This document shows, piece by piece, positions 45,801 to 54,000 of a stretch of DNA of 64,000 nt. Origin of the DNA: Litorimonas sp965205225 (GTDB lineage Bacteria; Pseudomonadota; Alphaproteobacteria; Caulobacterales; Maricaulaceae). The position numbers and the translations under genes were made by a program. How positions within the stretch are numbered: position 1 is the first letter of the stretch; each line of letters opens with the position of its first letter. The stretch covers positions 868,001 to 932,000 of the forward strand of contig CBDBFZ010000003.1 of the NCBI GenBank assembly GCA_965205225.1. Direction: 5' to 3'. A model generated the notes under the pieces. That model saw only the letters and a program-made list of their open reading frames with translations, had not been told where the DNA came from and ran no database searches.

Positions 45801-48800
45801 CCCGATCAACTCGCCGGTCGAATCATATAAGTAGAGTTCGTACCGGTCGATTGTGTCGTCCGCGTCGTCGTCGAAACTGGTCCGGCTCAGATTGCCGTCC
45901 GAATTATACGTATAGGCCTCGCTCCGGTCGATGGTGCCGTCATTATTGTCATCGAAATTGGTCCGGGACCGGTTGCCGTCCGAATTATACGTGTAAGCCT
46001 CGGTCCGGTCGAAATTGAAATCCCCGTCGGCGTCAAACCCGGCCCGGTCGATGATGCCGTCATTGTCGTCATCCAGATCGGTCCGGATCCGGTTGCCGTT
46101 CGCGGCATAAATGAAGGTCTCGGTCCGGTTGGTCGTGCCGTCATCATCGTCGTCGAACCCGGCCCGCTCGATCCTGCCGTCCCCGTCATCGTCGAACCAG
46201 ATCTGCTCACTGTTGCCGTCCGCGTCGCCGTCGAACCGGGTTTCGATCCGGTTGCCGTTCGCGTCATAAATGAAGGTCTCCCTCCGGTCGTTGGTGCCGT
46301 CCCCATCGTCGTCGAACTCGACCCAGTCGATGGTTCCATTCGCACTGAAGTCAGTGTCGGTCCGGATCAGATTGCCGCCCGAATTATACGTGTAGCTCTC
46401 GTTCCGGTCGAAGATGCCGTCCGCGTTATCGTCGAAACTGGTCCGGATCACCCTGCCCTGCGCATCATACGTGTAGGACTCGGCCCGGTTGCTCAAGCCG
46501 TCGCCGTCGGTGTCGAACCCGGTCCGGATCACCCTGCCGGCCAAATTATGCGTGTAGAACTCGTTCCGGTCGGTTGTGCCGTTCACGTCATCGTCAAACT
46601 CGGTCCGGACCACCCTGCCATCCGAATTATACGTGTAGCTCTCGCTCCGGTCGGTTGTGCCGTTCACGTCATCGTCAAACTCGGTCCGGACCACCCTGCC
46701 ATCCGAATTATACGTGTAGCTCTCGCTCCGGTCGGTTGTGCCGTTCACGTCATCGTCAAACTCGGTCCGGACCACCCTGCCATCCGAATTATACGTGTAG
46801 GCCTCGGTCCGGTCGAAATTGAAATCCCCGTCGGCGTCAAACCCGGCCCGGTCGATGATGCCGTCATTGTCGTCATCTAGGTCAGTCCGGATCCGAGTGC
46901 CCGCCAAGTCATAAATGAAGGTCTCGGTCCGGTCGGTTGTGCCGTCCCCATCGTCGTCGAACCAGGCCCGCTCGATCCTGCCGTCCCCTGTGTCGTCGAA
47001 CCAAGTCCGGATCAGCCTGTTGTTCGAATCATAAAAATAGTGCTCGGCCCGGTCGGTTGTGCCGTCCGCATTATCATCGAATTCAGCCCGGTCGGTGGTG
47101 CCGTCATTCTTGTCATCGAAGTCGATCCGGGTCAGCCTGTCGTTCGAATTATACGTGTAGCCCTCGCTCCGGTCGGTTGTGCCGTTCACGTCATCGTCAA
47201 ACTCGGTCCGGACCACCCTGCCATCCGAATTATACGTGTAAGCCTCGGTCCGGTCGAAATTGAAATCCCCGTCGGCGTCGAACCCGGCCCGGTCGATGAT
47301 GCCGTCATTGTCGTCATCCAGGTCAGTCCGGATCCGGGTGCCCGCCGAGTCATAAATGAAGGTCTCGGTCCGGTCGGTCGTGCCGTCCCCATCGTCGTCG
47401 AACCAGGCCCGCTCGATCCTGCCGTCCCCTGTGTCGTCGAACCAAGTCCGGATCAGCCTGTTGTTCGAATCATAAAAATAGTGCTCGGCCCGGTCGGTTG
47501 TGCCGTCCGCATTATCATCGAATTCAGCCCGGTCGGTGGTGCCGTCATTCTTGTCATCGAAGTCGATCCGGGTCAGCCTGTCGTTCGAATTATACGTGTA
47601 GCCCTCGCTCCGGTCGGTTGTGCCGTTCACGTCATCGTCAAACTCGGTCCGGACCACCCTGCCATCCGAATTATACGTGTAAGCCTCGGTCCGGTCGAAA
47701 TTGAAATCCCCGTCGGCGTCGAACCCGGCCCGGTCGATGATGCCGTCATTGTCGTCATCCAGGTCAGTCCGGATCCGGGTGCCCGCCGAGTCATAAATGA
47801 AGGTCTCGGTCCGGTCGGTCGTGCCGTCCCCATCGTCGTCGAACCAGGCCCGCTCGATCCTGCCGTCCCCTGTGTCGTCGAACCAAGTCCGGATCAGCCT
47901 GTTGTTCGAATCATAAAAATAGTGCTCGGCCCGGTCGGTTGTGCCGTCATTGTCGTCGTCGAAATCGGTCCGGATCCGGGTGCCCGCCGAGTCATAAATG
48001 AAGGTCTCGGTCCGGTCGGTTGTGCCGTCCCCATCGTCGTCGAACCCGGCCCGCTCAATCCTGCCGTCCCCTGTGTCGTCGAACCAAGTCCGGACCAGCC
48101 TGTTGTTCGAATCATAAAAATAGTGCTCGGCCCGGTTGGTTGTGCCGTCATTGTCGTCGTCGAAATCGGTCCGGATCAGCCTGCCACTTTCGTCATAGCT
48201 GTAGGCCTCGGTCCGGGTCAGGCTCCGTGTGCCATCCGCAGCAAAGCTGTAGTGATCGATCCGGTCGATATTGCCGTCATCGTCCGCATCCAGTTCCACC
48301 CGCTCCCAGCGACCGTCCGCATTCAGGTGGACTGTCCGGTCAATATTGCCGTCATTGTCGTCATCGAAGCGGATCCGGATCCGGTTGCCGGCCCCGTTAT
48401 AGATGTAGGCTTCGCTCCGGTCGGTTGTGCCGTCGCCGTCGCCGTCAAAGTCGGTCCGGGTCAGGCTCCGAGTGCCATCCACAGCAAAGCTGTAGTGATC
48501 GATCCGGTCGATATTACCGTCATCGTCCGCATCCAGTTCCACCCGCTCCCAGCGACCGTCCGCATTCAGGTGAGCCGTCCGGTTGATATTGCCGTCATCG
48601 TCCAGATCGAAATCGATCCGAGTCAGGCTCCGGGGGCCGTCATCATCAAAGCTGTAGTGATCGATCCGGTCGATATTGCCGTCATCGTCCAAATCCAGTT
48701 CCACCCGCTCCCAGCGACCGTCCGCATTCAGATAGGCGATCCGGTCGGGAGTGCCGTCGCCGTCAGTGTCGAAGGCGATGCGGTCAAGATTGCCGTCCGC

Positions 48801-50402
48801 GTCGTCATCGAAGCGGGTCCGGGTCCGGTTACCGTCCGAATTATAGGTGTAGAACTCGGTCCGGTCGTTTGTGCCGTCATCGTCATCGTCGAAACGGATC
48901 TGGTTGATATTGCCGTCCCCGTTAGTGTCGAACTCGCTCCGGTCGATATTGCTGTCATCGTCATCGTCAAAGCGGGTCCGGATCAGGCCGCCATCCGAAT
49001 TATAGGTGTAGAACTCGCTCCGGTCGAAATTGCCGTCATCGTCATCGTCAAAGCGGATCTTGTTAATAGTGCCGTCCGCGTCAAAGTCGGTCTCACTCCG
49101 GTCGAAATTGCCGTCATCGTCATCGTCAAAGCGGGTCCGGATCAGGCCACCGTCCGAATTATAGGTGTAGAACTCGCTCCGGTCGTTTGTGCCGTCATCG
49201 TCATCGTCAAAGCGGATATGGTCGATATTGCCGTCCGCATCAAAGTCGGTCTCACTCCGGTCGAAATTGCCGTCCGCGTCATCGTCAAAGCGGGTCCGGG
49301 TCCGGTTACCGTCCCCGTCGTAAGTGTAGGCCTCGATCCGGTCGTTTGTGCCGTCATCGTCATCGTCATCGTCAAAGCGGATCTGGTCGATATTGCCGTC
49401 CGCGTCAAAGTCGAACTCACTCCGGTCGAAATTGCCGTCCGCGTCATCGTCGAACCGAGTCCGGATCCGGTTGCCGTCCCCGTTATAGATGTAGGCCTCG
49501 ATCCGGTCGAAATTGCCGTCTCCGTCGTCGTCAAAGTCGGTCCGGGTCAGGCTCCGAGTGCCGTCGTCATCAAACGTGTAGTGATCGATCCGGTCGATAT
49601 TGCCGTCATCGTCCGCATCCAGTTCCACCCGCTCCCAGCGACCGTCCGCATTCAGGTGGACCGTCCGGTCGATATTGCCGTCATCGTCCAGGTCAGAGTC
49701 CCTCCGGATCACGCGACCGGTGCCGTCGTCATCAATCGTGTAGTGATTGATCCGGTCAGGCGTGCCGTCGCCGTCATCGTCGAAGGCGATGCGATCAATA
49801 TTGCCGTCATTGTCGTCATCGAACCGGGTCCGGATCCGGTTACCATCCCCGTTATAGATGTAGGCCTCGCTCCGGTCGAAATTGCCGTCGCCGTCGTCGT
49901 CAAAGCGAGTCCGGATCAGGCCGCCGTCCGAATTATACGTGTAGAACTCGGTCCGGTCGAAATTGCCGTCGCCGTCGTCGTCAAAGCGAGTCCGGATCAG
50001 GCTCCGAGTGCCGTCGTCATCAAACGTGTAGTGATCGATCCGGTCGATGGTGCCGTCATCGTCCGCATCCAGTTCCACCCGCTCCCAGCGACCGTCCGCA
50101 TTCAGGTGGGCCGTCCGGTCGATATTGCCGTCATCGTCTAGGTCGAAATCGATCCGGGTCCGGATCCGGTTGCCGTCATCATCAAACGTGTAGTGATCGA
50201 TCTGATCGATATTGCCGTCATCGTCCGCATCCAGTTCCACCCGCTCCCAGCGACCGTCTGCATTCAGATGCACGATCCGGTCGGGGGTACCGTCCCCGTC
50301 AGTGTCGAACTCGATCCGGTCGATGGTGCCATCCCCGTCAGTGTCGATCGGGGTCCGGGTTTCCTGTGACAGGATTGGTATGGTCTTAAATATGGCTGGC
50401 AT
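42813..50402 (-). CDS. Giant calcium-module surface protein, paralogue E (2529 aa)
   Basis: Ca-loop/YD repeats fill residues 1-1629, followed by one cadherin-like domain (to 1722), seven FG-GAP repeats (1727-2231), an RTX-like module (2231-2404) and the tail with one N-D-L-W unit. About 4 kb of the repeat block copies gene C. E carries an extra perfect 441-bp tandem duplication (147 aa) and additional N-terminal units. A 27-bp duplication at the cadherin junction repeats V-A-E-N-Q-I-T-A-Y. All insertions keep the frame. The ATG at 50402 follows TAAGG and a leader with five GCTTCTCT repeats. Secreted, calcium-binding and probably adhesive by inference. Confidence 0.9.
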   Translation of the reverse strand: MPAIFKTIPILSQETRTPIDTDGDGTIDRIEFDTDGDGTPDRIVHLNADGRWERVELDADDDGNIDQIDHYTFDDDGNRIRTRIDFDLDDDGNIDRTAHLNADGRWERVELDADDDGTIDRIDHYTFDDDGTRSLIRTRFDDDGDGNFDRTEFYTYNSDGGLIRTRFDDDGDGNFDRSEAYIYNGDGNRIRTRFDDDNDGNIDRIAFDDDGDGTPDRINHYTIDDDGTGRVIRRDSDLDDDGNIDRTVHLNADGRWERVELDADDDGNIDRIDHYTFDDDGTRSLTRTDFDDDGDGNFDRIEAYIYNGDGNRIRTRFDDDADGNFDRSEFDFDADGNIDQIRFDDDDDDDGTNDRIEAYTYDGDGNRTRTRFDDDADGNFDRSETDFDADGNIDHIRFDDDDDGTNDRSEFYTYNSDGGLIRTRFDDDDDGNFDRSETDFDADGTINKIRFDDDDDGNFDRSEFYTYNSDGGLIRTRFDDDDDSNIDRSEFDTNGDGNINQIRFDDDDDGTNDRTEFYTYNSDGNRTRTRFDDDADGNLDRIAFDTDGDGTPDRIAYLNADGRWERVELDLDDDGNIDRIDHYSFDDDGPRSLTRIDFDLDDDGNINRTAHLNADGRWERVELDADDDGNIDRIDHYSFAVDGTRSLTRTDFDGDGDGTTDRSEAYIYNGAGNRIRIRFDDDNDGNIDRTVHLNADGRWERVELDADDDGNIDRIDHYSFAADGTRSLTRTEAYSYDESGRLIRTDFDDDNDGTTNRAEHYFYDSNNRLVRTWFDDTGDGRIERAGFDDDGDGTTDRTETFIYDSAGTRIRTDFDDDNDGTTDRAEHYFYDSNNRLIRTWFDDTGDGRIERAWFDDDGDGTTDRTETFIYDSAGTRIRTDLDDDNDGIIDRAGFDADGDFNFDRTEAYTYNSDGRVVRTEFDDDVNGTTDRSEGYTYNSNDRLTRIDFDDKNDGTTDRAEFDDNADGTTDRAEHYFYDSNNRLIRTWFDDTGDGRIERAWFDDDGDGTTDRTETFIYDSAGTRIRTDLDDDNDGIIDRAGFDADGDFNFDRTEAYTYNSDGRVVRTEFDDDVNGTTDRSEGYTYNSNDRLTRIDFDDKNDGTTDRAEFDDNADGTTDRAEHYFYDSNNRLIRTWFDDTGDGRIERAWFDDDGDGTTDRTETFIYDLAGTRIRTDLDDDNDGIIDRAGFDADGDFNFDRTEAYTYNSDGRVVRTEFDDDVNGTTDRSESYTYNSDGRVVRTEFDDDVNGTTDRSESYTYNSDGRVVRTEFDDDVNGTTDRNEFYTHNLAGRVIRTGFDTDGDGLSNRAESYTYDAQGRVIRTSFDDNADGIFDRNESYTYNSGGNLIRTDTDFSANGTIDWVEFDDDGDGTNDRRETFIYDANGNRIETRFDGDADGNSEQIWFDDDGDGRIERAGFDDDDDGTTNRTETFIYAANGNRIRTDLDDDNDGIIDRAGFDADGDFNFDRTEAYTYNSDGNRSRTNFDDNNDGTIDRSEAYTYNSDGNLSRTSFDDDADDTIDRYELYLYDSTGELIGIDFDDDNDGTRDRYELYRYDENGRVILTDFDDDGDGGVDRSENYTYDSDGRLIQTRFDDDLDDVFDRSEAYTYNSDGRLIRTEFDDDADGNIDRVNVAENQITAYVAENQITAYRVPDAEGDTLVYSLSGTDAALFTITPDTGEVSFIAAPDFEAPGDADGDNVYDLIVTAFDGTTDTDQPVAITVTDEYDLIPLSTLDGSNGFTLAGIDVADQSGFSVSSAGDVNGDGYDDLIIGAYGVDPNFNSAAGETYVVYGGASAPDTDGVLDLSRLALDGNGFILTGIDTADRSGRSVSAAGDVNGDGYDDLIVGTYGGDPNGDSNAGETYIVYGGANAPGTGGELDLSMLDGTNGFTLTGIDRDDFSGFSVSSAGDVNGDGYDDLVIGAFSADPNGDSAAGETYIVYGGASAPGTDGVLDLSALDGNNGFILNGIDEGDRSGISVSSAGDVNGDGYDDLIIGAYRASPNGDNEAGETYIVYGGASAPGTDGVLDLSDLDGSNGFTLTGIDADDRSGRSVSSAGDVNGDGYDDLIIGAYRASPNGDNEAGETYIIYGGASAPGTDGVLDLSALDGTNGFILTGIDAGDRFGRSVSSAGDVNGDGYDDLIIGAHWADPNGDRSGETYIIYGGASAPGTGGVLDLGALGTNGFILTGIDANDFSGVSVSSAGDVNGDGYDDLIIGAPEAAPNGDSDAGATYLVYGGATGTESLTPVTALGTAAADNFTGNAGDDSFTAIAANDVVRGGAGDDRISVTTLDFAAIDGGTGVDTLVLEGAGLALDLTGPGNAGVDSVEVFDLSGTGANSLVLDALAVFDVTEEREGGTASLDVLGDADDRVDLSGSSFALTGTATEDGVTYNVYRDGNAQLRIENGVSVTLAAAGAQSARSKTDTKTDTGIDPVAETRTDPGLDDALMNNDLWDGLWADGVKSLDQPVHIDEDAILIPLSDPLSFGPLASGPLPGPWGDLIYWPGFGNHPAMQNDLAMILPEMEIVIADMEGF
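45459..45512 (-). repeat. 27-bp tandem duplication at the cadherin junction of gene E
   Basis: Two perfect 27-bp copies (45459-45485 and 45486-45512) double the nine residues V-A-E-N-Q-I-T-A-Y. The paralogues have one copy. A recent in-frame slippage event. Confidence 0.9.
47041..47922 (-). repeat. 441-bp perfect tandem duplication in gene E
   Basis: Positions 47041-47481 and 47482-47922 appear identical and encode the same 147 residues twice. Gene C has a single copy in its matching region. Unit ends are arbitrary because of the surrounding repeats. Confidence 0.85.
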
Positions 50403-50413
50403 GGCCTTACATT

Positions 50414-50475
50414 GCTTCTCTCAATGCTTCTCTGCTTCTCTGCTTCTCTCAATAGGGCATTATTTGAGCTTCTCT
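50414..50475. repeat. GCTTCTCT leader repeats, five copies, before gene E
   Basis: Copies at 50414, 50426, 50434, 50442 and 50468. The last arises from a 24-bp duplication of the segment ending CAATAGGGCATTATTTGA. It lies within 75 bp upstream of the gene E start. Confidence 0.75.
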
Positions 50476-50517
50476 CAATAGGGCATTATTTGACGATAGT
50501 GTTAAATAGTTTGGCTG

Positions 50518-50664
50518 TCAATTTACATAGTTTGGCTGTTGAGCAAGTGTCTCACTGACACCATCAATGGAAAGACAGAATTCATCGCCAATCGGTTGCG
50601 GAGCATTCTCGGCTCTTGCGACGGGAGCAAAGGCCAGCATTAGCGTGGCCAGGGCAGGGAGCAT
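50518..50664 (-). CDS. Tiny putative secreted peptide upstream of gene E
   Basis: 48 codons with the same signal-peptide sequence (M-L-P-A-L-A-T-L-M-L-A-F-A-P-V-A-R-A) and the altered C-terminus seen before C and D. Same caveats about start and expression. Confidence 0.33.
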   Translation of the reverse strand: MLPALATLMLAFAPVARAENAPQPIGDEFCLSIDGVSETLAQQPNYVN

Positions 50665-50706
50665 TGGGTTGATGGTCAACTACTGACCCAGCGGCTGGAC
50701 AAAGAG

Positions 50707-50994
50707 TCAAACAGGCGTATGGGCAAAGTTTACAGAATACAGGTCTCTCTCGCCAAATGCGGAGAGCTGCACTAGGCTGATGCCGATATGCGCCAGGGCC
50801 TGATTGGGGGAGAAGCATAGCGTAACATTGGTTGGGACGCCTTCACTGGAGAGGGGCTTGCCGACCTGGTAGGTGGCAAGGCTGAGCCGTTTCGTTGCCA
50901 CGTTACAGATCGACCCTGAACTCACCTCGGTCTGTCCGGCAGGCACGGTCCCCGGCTCTATCCTGATCTCTGTCTCGGTCTTGATCTCGGTCAT
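50707..50994 (-). CDS. Spacer ORF with YqgE-like C-terminal tail (95 aa), F/E spacer
   Basis: Intact counterpart of 34785-35069. It differs at the start by two extra residues (M-T-E-I-K-T-E-T-E) and lacks one residue near the end (F-A-H-T-P-V). The YqgE-like DNA segment is at about 50752-50802. Confidence 0.3.
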   Translation of the reverse strand: MTEIKTETEIRIEPGTVPAGQTEVSSGSICNVATKRLSLATYQVGKPLSSEGVPTNVTLCFSPNQALAHIGISLVQLSAFGERDLYSVNFAHTPV

Positions 50995-51021
50995 GACCTT
51001 GTCCCGGGTCCGGTCCGCTGG

Positions 51022-54000
51022 TTAGAAACCCTCCATATCAGCGGTGACAATCTCCATCTCCGGCAGGATCATGGCGAGATCATTCTGCATCGCCGGATGG
51101 TTTCCGAGCCCGGGCCAACACATCAGATCCCCCCACGGACCCGGAAGCAGGCCTGATGAGAGTGGACCGAAAGAAAGCGGGTCTGAAAGCGGAATGAGGA
51201 TAGCATCCTCGTCTATATGAACCGGCTGATCCAGGCTCTTGACCCCGTCCGCCCATAAACCGTCCCATAGATCATTATTCATGAGTGCGTCGTCCAACCC
51301 GGGGTCAGTCCTGGTTTCAGCCACGGGATCGATCCCAGTGTCAGTCTTGGGGGCAATCTTGGGGTCAGTCTTGGACTCGGCGCTTTGCGACCCCGTAGCA
51401 GCGAGGGTGACCATCACCCCGTCCTCAATGCGCACTTCCGCATTGCCGTCCCTATAGACATTATAGGTGACGCCGTCCTCCGCCGCCATCCCGGTCAGGG
51501 CGAATGAGCTGCCGCTCAGATCAACCCTGTCATCCGCATCCCCCAGCACGTCGAGGCTTGCCATCCCGCCTTCGCGCTCCTCCGTTACGTCAAACACGGC
51601 CAGCGCGTCCAGCACCAGGCTGTTGGCGCCCGTGCCGCCATCAATCGCCGCAAAGTCAAGCGCGGTGACGCGGATTGTGTCATCGCCGGCCCCGCCGCGC
51701 ACCACATCATTCGCGGCAATCGCGGTAAAACTGTCATCGCCGGCATTGCCGGTGAAATTATCAGCCGCCGCCGTGCCCAGTGCTGTGACCGGCGTCAGGC
51801 TTTCCGTCCCCGTCGCCCCGCCATAGATCACATAGGTCTCGCCGGCGTCATTGTCCCCATTCGGGTCGGCCCCCCAGGCTCCGATGATCTGATCATCATA
51901 GCCATCGCCATTGACATCCCCCGCCGACGAGACGGAAAAGCCGACACGGTCATTCCTGGCGCTCCAGATCAGGGTGGTCCGGTCGATATTGCCGTCATTG
52001 TCGTCGTCGAAATCGATCCTGATCAGATTGCCATTGTTGTCGTATATGTAGCTCTCGTTCCGGTCGATTGTGCCGTCCGCGTCATCGTCGAAATTGGTCC
52101 GGTCCCGATTACCGTCCGAATTTTGAGTGTAGAATTCGCTCCGGTCGGTTGTGCCGTCACCATCGTCGTCGAAATCGGTCCGATTCAGGGTGCCGCTGCC
52201 GTCCGTATTCCGGTGAACCGTCCGGTCGATAGTGCCGTCATCGTCGTCATCCCATTCCACACGCTCCCAGCGACCCTCCGCATTCAGGTGGATCGTCCGG
52301 TCGGTCGTGCCGTCATCATCGTCGTCGAACCAGGCCCGCTCGATCCTGCCGTCCCCGTCATCGTCGAACCAGATCTGCTCACTGTTGCCGTCCGCATCAT
52401 CGTCAAACTCAGTCCGGTTCCGGTTACCGTCATCATCAAACATGTGGTGATGGATCCGGTCGACCGTGCCATCATCATCATCGTCGAAATCCACCTGCGC
52501 CCAGCGTCCGTTCGCGTCAAGGTGGGCTATCCGATCAGCTGTGTCGTCATTGTCGTCGTAGAACTCGATGCTGGTCTGGTTGCCGCCCTCATCGTATGTG
52601 TAGACCTCGCGCCGGTCAAATATGCCGTCCCCGTCTTCGTCAAAGCGGGTCCGGGTCCGGTTACCGTCCCCGTCGTAAGTGTAGAGCTCGCGCCCGTCGG
52701 CCATGCCGTCCCCATCATCGTCGAACTCGGTGAGGTCGGGATTGCCGTCACCATTGGGGTCGAACCCGATCCGGTCGATGGTGCCGTCATTGTTGTCGTC
52801 GAAATCGGTCCGGACCACGTTGTTGTTCGGACCATAGGTGTAGCTGTCGACCCGGTCGGTCATGCCGTCCGCGTCGTCGTCGAACTCGGCTTGGGTCCGG
52901 TTGCCGTTCTCATCATACGTATAGGTCTCGATCCGGTCGTTTGTGCCGTCATTGTTGTCGTCGAAATTGGTCCGGACCACGTTGTTGTTCGAACCATAGG
53001 TGTAGCTGTCGACCCGGTCGGTCATGCCGTCCGCGTCGTCGTCGAAATCGATCCGGGTCCGGTTGCCGTTCTCATCATACGTATAGGTCTCGATCCGGTC
53101 GGTTGTTCCGTCATCGTCCACATCCAGTTTCACCCGCACCCAGCGACCCTCCGCATTCAGGTGAGCCGTCCGGTTGATATTGCCGTCATCGTCCGCATCC
53201 AGTTCCACCCGCTCCCAGCGACCGTCCGCATTCAGATAGGCGATCCGGTCGGGAGTGCCGTCGCCGTCAGTGTCGAAGGCGATGCGGTCAAGATTGCCGT
53301 CCGCGTCGTCATCGAACCAAGTCCGGATCCGGTTGTTGTTCGAATCATAAAAATAACGCTCGGCCCGGTCGGTTGTGCCGTCATCGTCATCGTCGAAACG
53401 GATCTGGTTGATATTGCCGTTCCCGTTAGTGTCGAACTCACTCCGGTCGAAATTGCCGTCATCGTCATCGTCAAAGCGGGTCTGGATCAGGCCACCGTCC
53501 GAATTATAGGTGTAGAACTCGCTCCGGTCGTTTGTGCCGTCATCGTCATCGTCAAAGCGGATATGGTCGATATTGCCGTCCGCGTCAAAGTCGGTCTCAC
53601 TCCGGTCGAAATTGCCGTCCGCGTCATCGTCAAAGCGGGTCCGGGTCCGGTTACCGTCCCCGTCGTAAGTGTAGGCCTCGATCCGGTCGTTTGTGCCGTC
53701 ATCGTCATCGTCAAAGCGGATCTGGTCGATATTGCCGTCCGCGTCAAAGTCGAACTCACTCCGGTCGAAATTGCCGTCCGCGTCATCGTCGAACCGAGTC
53801 CGGATCCGGTTGCCGTCCCCGTTATAGATGTAGGCCTCGATCCGGTCGATATTGCCGTCGCCGTCGTCGTCAAAGCGAGTTTGGATCAGGCTCCGGGTGC
53901 CGTCGTCATCAAACGTGTAGTGATCGATCCGGTCGATATTGCCGTCATCGTCCGCATCCCGTTCCACCCGCTCCCAGCGACCGTCCGCATTCAGGTGGGC

